DNA of 64,000 nucleotides, taken from NCBI RefSeq assembly GCF_026210795.1, contig NC_089458.1, forward strand, positions 1,240,001 to 1,304,000, given 5' to 3'. This stretch comes from Rhizophagus irregularis (taxonomy: Eukaryota; Glomeromycota; Glomeromycetes; Glomerales; Glomeraceae). The notes under the pieces are model-generated. The model did not search any database and had not been told where the DNA came from. It saw only the letters and a list, made by a program, of their open reading frames with translations. Position numbers and translations under genes: made by a program. Positions 62,381 through 64,000 of the stretch are shown here, in pieces; within the stretch, counting starts at the first letter, position 1; each line of letters starts with the position of its first letter.

Positions 62381-63567
62381 AGAAGATGATTCCAGACGGT
62401 CAAAATCACATGATCACGGATATTTCGGCCGGACATAATAAATACTGTACTTTTACTGATATTAAAAATCTGCAATATTTCATCGTTTTGTTTATAATGA
62501 TATGTAACTCAAATATCATTTGAGAAATAAAAATCTATTTTTTTGAATTATTTTTAAATCGCACGTCAATTGACTTATAAAGTTAATTATAAATTTTAAA
62601 TTTTAACAAAAAAAAAAACCAATCAATAAAAATTCGCTGACAAATTATCTTTTGTATGCACATTTCTTGCTTTTGCATACAATTGACATTTATCATTAAT
62701 CATTTATTTTTTTCGGTATTATGTACTCCACAAATGCAAACATTTTTTTAAAAAAAACTTTATATATATATATATATATTTTCTAGAAATAAATAACAAT
62801 AATAAATTTCCAAAAAAAAAATTTTATTAAATAATTTTTTTTTTACCAATAAATTTATTAAAAAAATCATCCATGCGTTAACTAAATAAAGGAAATAAAC
62901 TGTAAGCTTAACATTTTTACTTATCTAAAAATAATCATTGGATATTAAATGAATTTATCCAATTTATTTCAATTTATCCCTAATAAAGCATGGTATCTAA
63001 ACTCGTAATTTTGAAACTTTGATATCCTTTTTCATTGTCTCTACAATATGTCAAAAAATCCATAATTTCCAAAAAAGGGGATCAAATTATATGTAACATC
63101 AATTTAATTTTTTTCTAGCTAAAAAAAGAAATACTGCGGTCATTCTAATAAATAACGTTTTACCTACTAATCGAACAAAAGAATTTATTAAAAATTAAAA
63201 ATATGCAATACTTGTATATGTAACGAATAAAATTTTGATTTTATATCAAGCCGAGGTGGCGACGGGCATAAGCATGTAAAGGTACGTAAACAGTTATATT
63301 TTTCCCATAATTGTACTTTAATATATTTGGTAATTTATAATGTCCTTCAATCCAAATTTTCCGGTCCGATTTTTTTGTGTTAAATCCGAATTAAACTAAA
63401 TTTGGGTTATAAACAATTTTTCATTATATATTGAAACTGTTAAACCTTTGAATTATTATACTTTATATAATACAAAGAAGCATGATATATATCACGTTTT
63501 TTTTTGTTTTCCATAAATTTCAATATAATCAATCCATTTGTTTATCTTTGAACGATCTTCGAAAATG

Positions 63568-63576
63568 TATATAAAG
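63568..63576 (+). promoter_or_regulatory. Possible TATA box of the secreted-protein gene
   Basis: TATATAAAG, 185 bases before the ATG at 63761, followed by pyrimidine-rich TTCATTTCCC repeats. Assignment by position only. Confidence 0.4.
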
Positions 63577-63760
63577 AAATGAGAAAAATGATGATTTTCC
63601 TCGACCAATATTTATTTTTCATTTTAACCCTTCGTTCATTTTCATTTCCCTTCATTTCCCTTCATTTCCCTTCATTTTCTTTCATTTTCCCACTATTAAA
63701 AAGTGTTGGGAAAAAATTCATTCTTTTTTTTTTTTTACTCTAGAACATTTATAATAAACA

Positions 63761-64000
63761 ATGAAACAAATCATCTCCTCGAGTTGCGGTGCAATTCATA
63801 CCACTAAACATTTTCATAAATCCCTTTCACACTCATCATTTAAATTCTCATTCAAATTAACTTTTATAATTTCTTTAATTCTCTTATCAACATTAATCGA
63901 AGCCGTTCCAACTCCTACCTCCTCTTATTCAACCCTTGATAAAAGGAACGATAATATTTCGAAGGATGATTTAAGTAAATTTGCTAATTTCGCTGCTGCC
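63761..64000 (+). CDS. Secreted protein precursor, N-terminal part (possible class 3 lipase)
   Basis: The gene starts at 63761 and runs off the window after 80 codons without a stop. A basic N terminus is followed by a hydrophobic signal core (about 33-47, LTFIISLILLSTLIEA), then a short propeptide with a Lys-Arg pair at 61-62 (LDKR), a likely Kex2 site. The first mature residues NDNISKDDLSKFANFAAA resemble the start of fungal class 3 lipases, where an F..YA..A helix precedes the catalytic domain. Secretion is well supported; the lipase guess is weak because the catalytic part lies outside. Confidence 0.6.
   Translation, partial: MKQIISSSCGAIHTTKHFHKSLSHSSFKFSFKLTFIISLILLSTLIEAVPTPTSSYSTLDKRNDNISKDDLSKFANFAAA

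Larger units (their letters stand above)
62108..63760. other. Divergent intergenic region
   Basis: 1.65 kb with no supported gene. It contains a direct duplication at 62228-62295 and 62321-62380 near the HROB-like start, a TATATATAT run at 62761-62779, a TTCATTTCCC tandem repeat at about 63647-63690, and a TATATAAAG at 63568-63576 that may serve the secreted-protein gene. Confidence 0.5.

Overview
The window reads as nuclear DNA of a fungus, most likely an arbuscular mycorrhizal fungus (Glomeromycotina, Rhizophagus-like). This is inferred from very AT-rich DNA, genes split by many short GT-AG introns (mostly 50-110 nt), a class I-III type chitin synthase, a single-exon F-box protein, a decayed Uma2-type gene, and long gene-poor stretches full of small foldback elements. 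No bacterial, organellar or CRISPR feature was seen. Exon boundaries were worked out by hand from splice sites, reading phase and family conservation.

Region 1 (1-20.3 kb) is gene-dense: GAPDH (+), a DEK_C/SWIB chromatin protein (+), RNase P/MRP subunit POP7 (-), meiotic MND1 (+), an ATG27-like MRH-domain membrane protein (-), actin-related protein ARP5 of INO80 (+), a BMT5-like rRNA methyltransferase (-), a small RRM protein (-) and chitin synthase (+). Pairs are divergent (POP7/MND1, ATG27/ARP5, RRM/CHS) or convergent (ARP5/BMT5).

Region 2 (20.3-23.3 kb) holds a PFA4-like DHHC palmitoyltransferase. Region 3 (23.3-39.5 kb) is accessory: a 417-bp hairpin element, two decayed multi-exon genes of unknown family (one with a hAT-like MITE inside an exon), a Ty3/Gypsy integrase fossil, several MITE-like palindromes and a ~109-bp minisatellite array.

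Region 4 (39.5-56.2 kb) is again genic: a protein kinase (+), a small putative mitochondrial protein (-), nicotinamide phosphoribosyltransferase NAMPT (+), an F-box protein (-) and a 23-exon CEP135/TSGA10-like coiled-coil protein (+). Region 5 (56.2-64 kb) has a four-hairpin element, a zinc-ribbon-like fragment, an 18-G run, a Uma2-family pseudogene (-), a LINE RNase H remnant, an HROB-like OB-fold protein (-), and the start of a secreted protein cut by the window edge.

The most striking observations are a probable 2-nucleotide microexon in GAPDH that exactly restores a conserved Gly-Gly, a centriole-type CEP135-like protein in a lineage with no recognised centrioles, NAMPT (uncommon in fungi), and a MITE whose removal together with one target duplication would leave a continuous reading frame in a decayed host gene.
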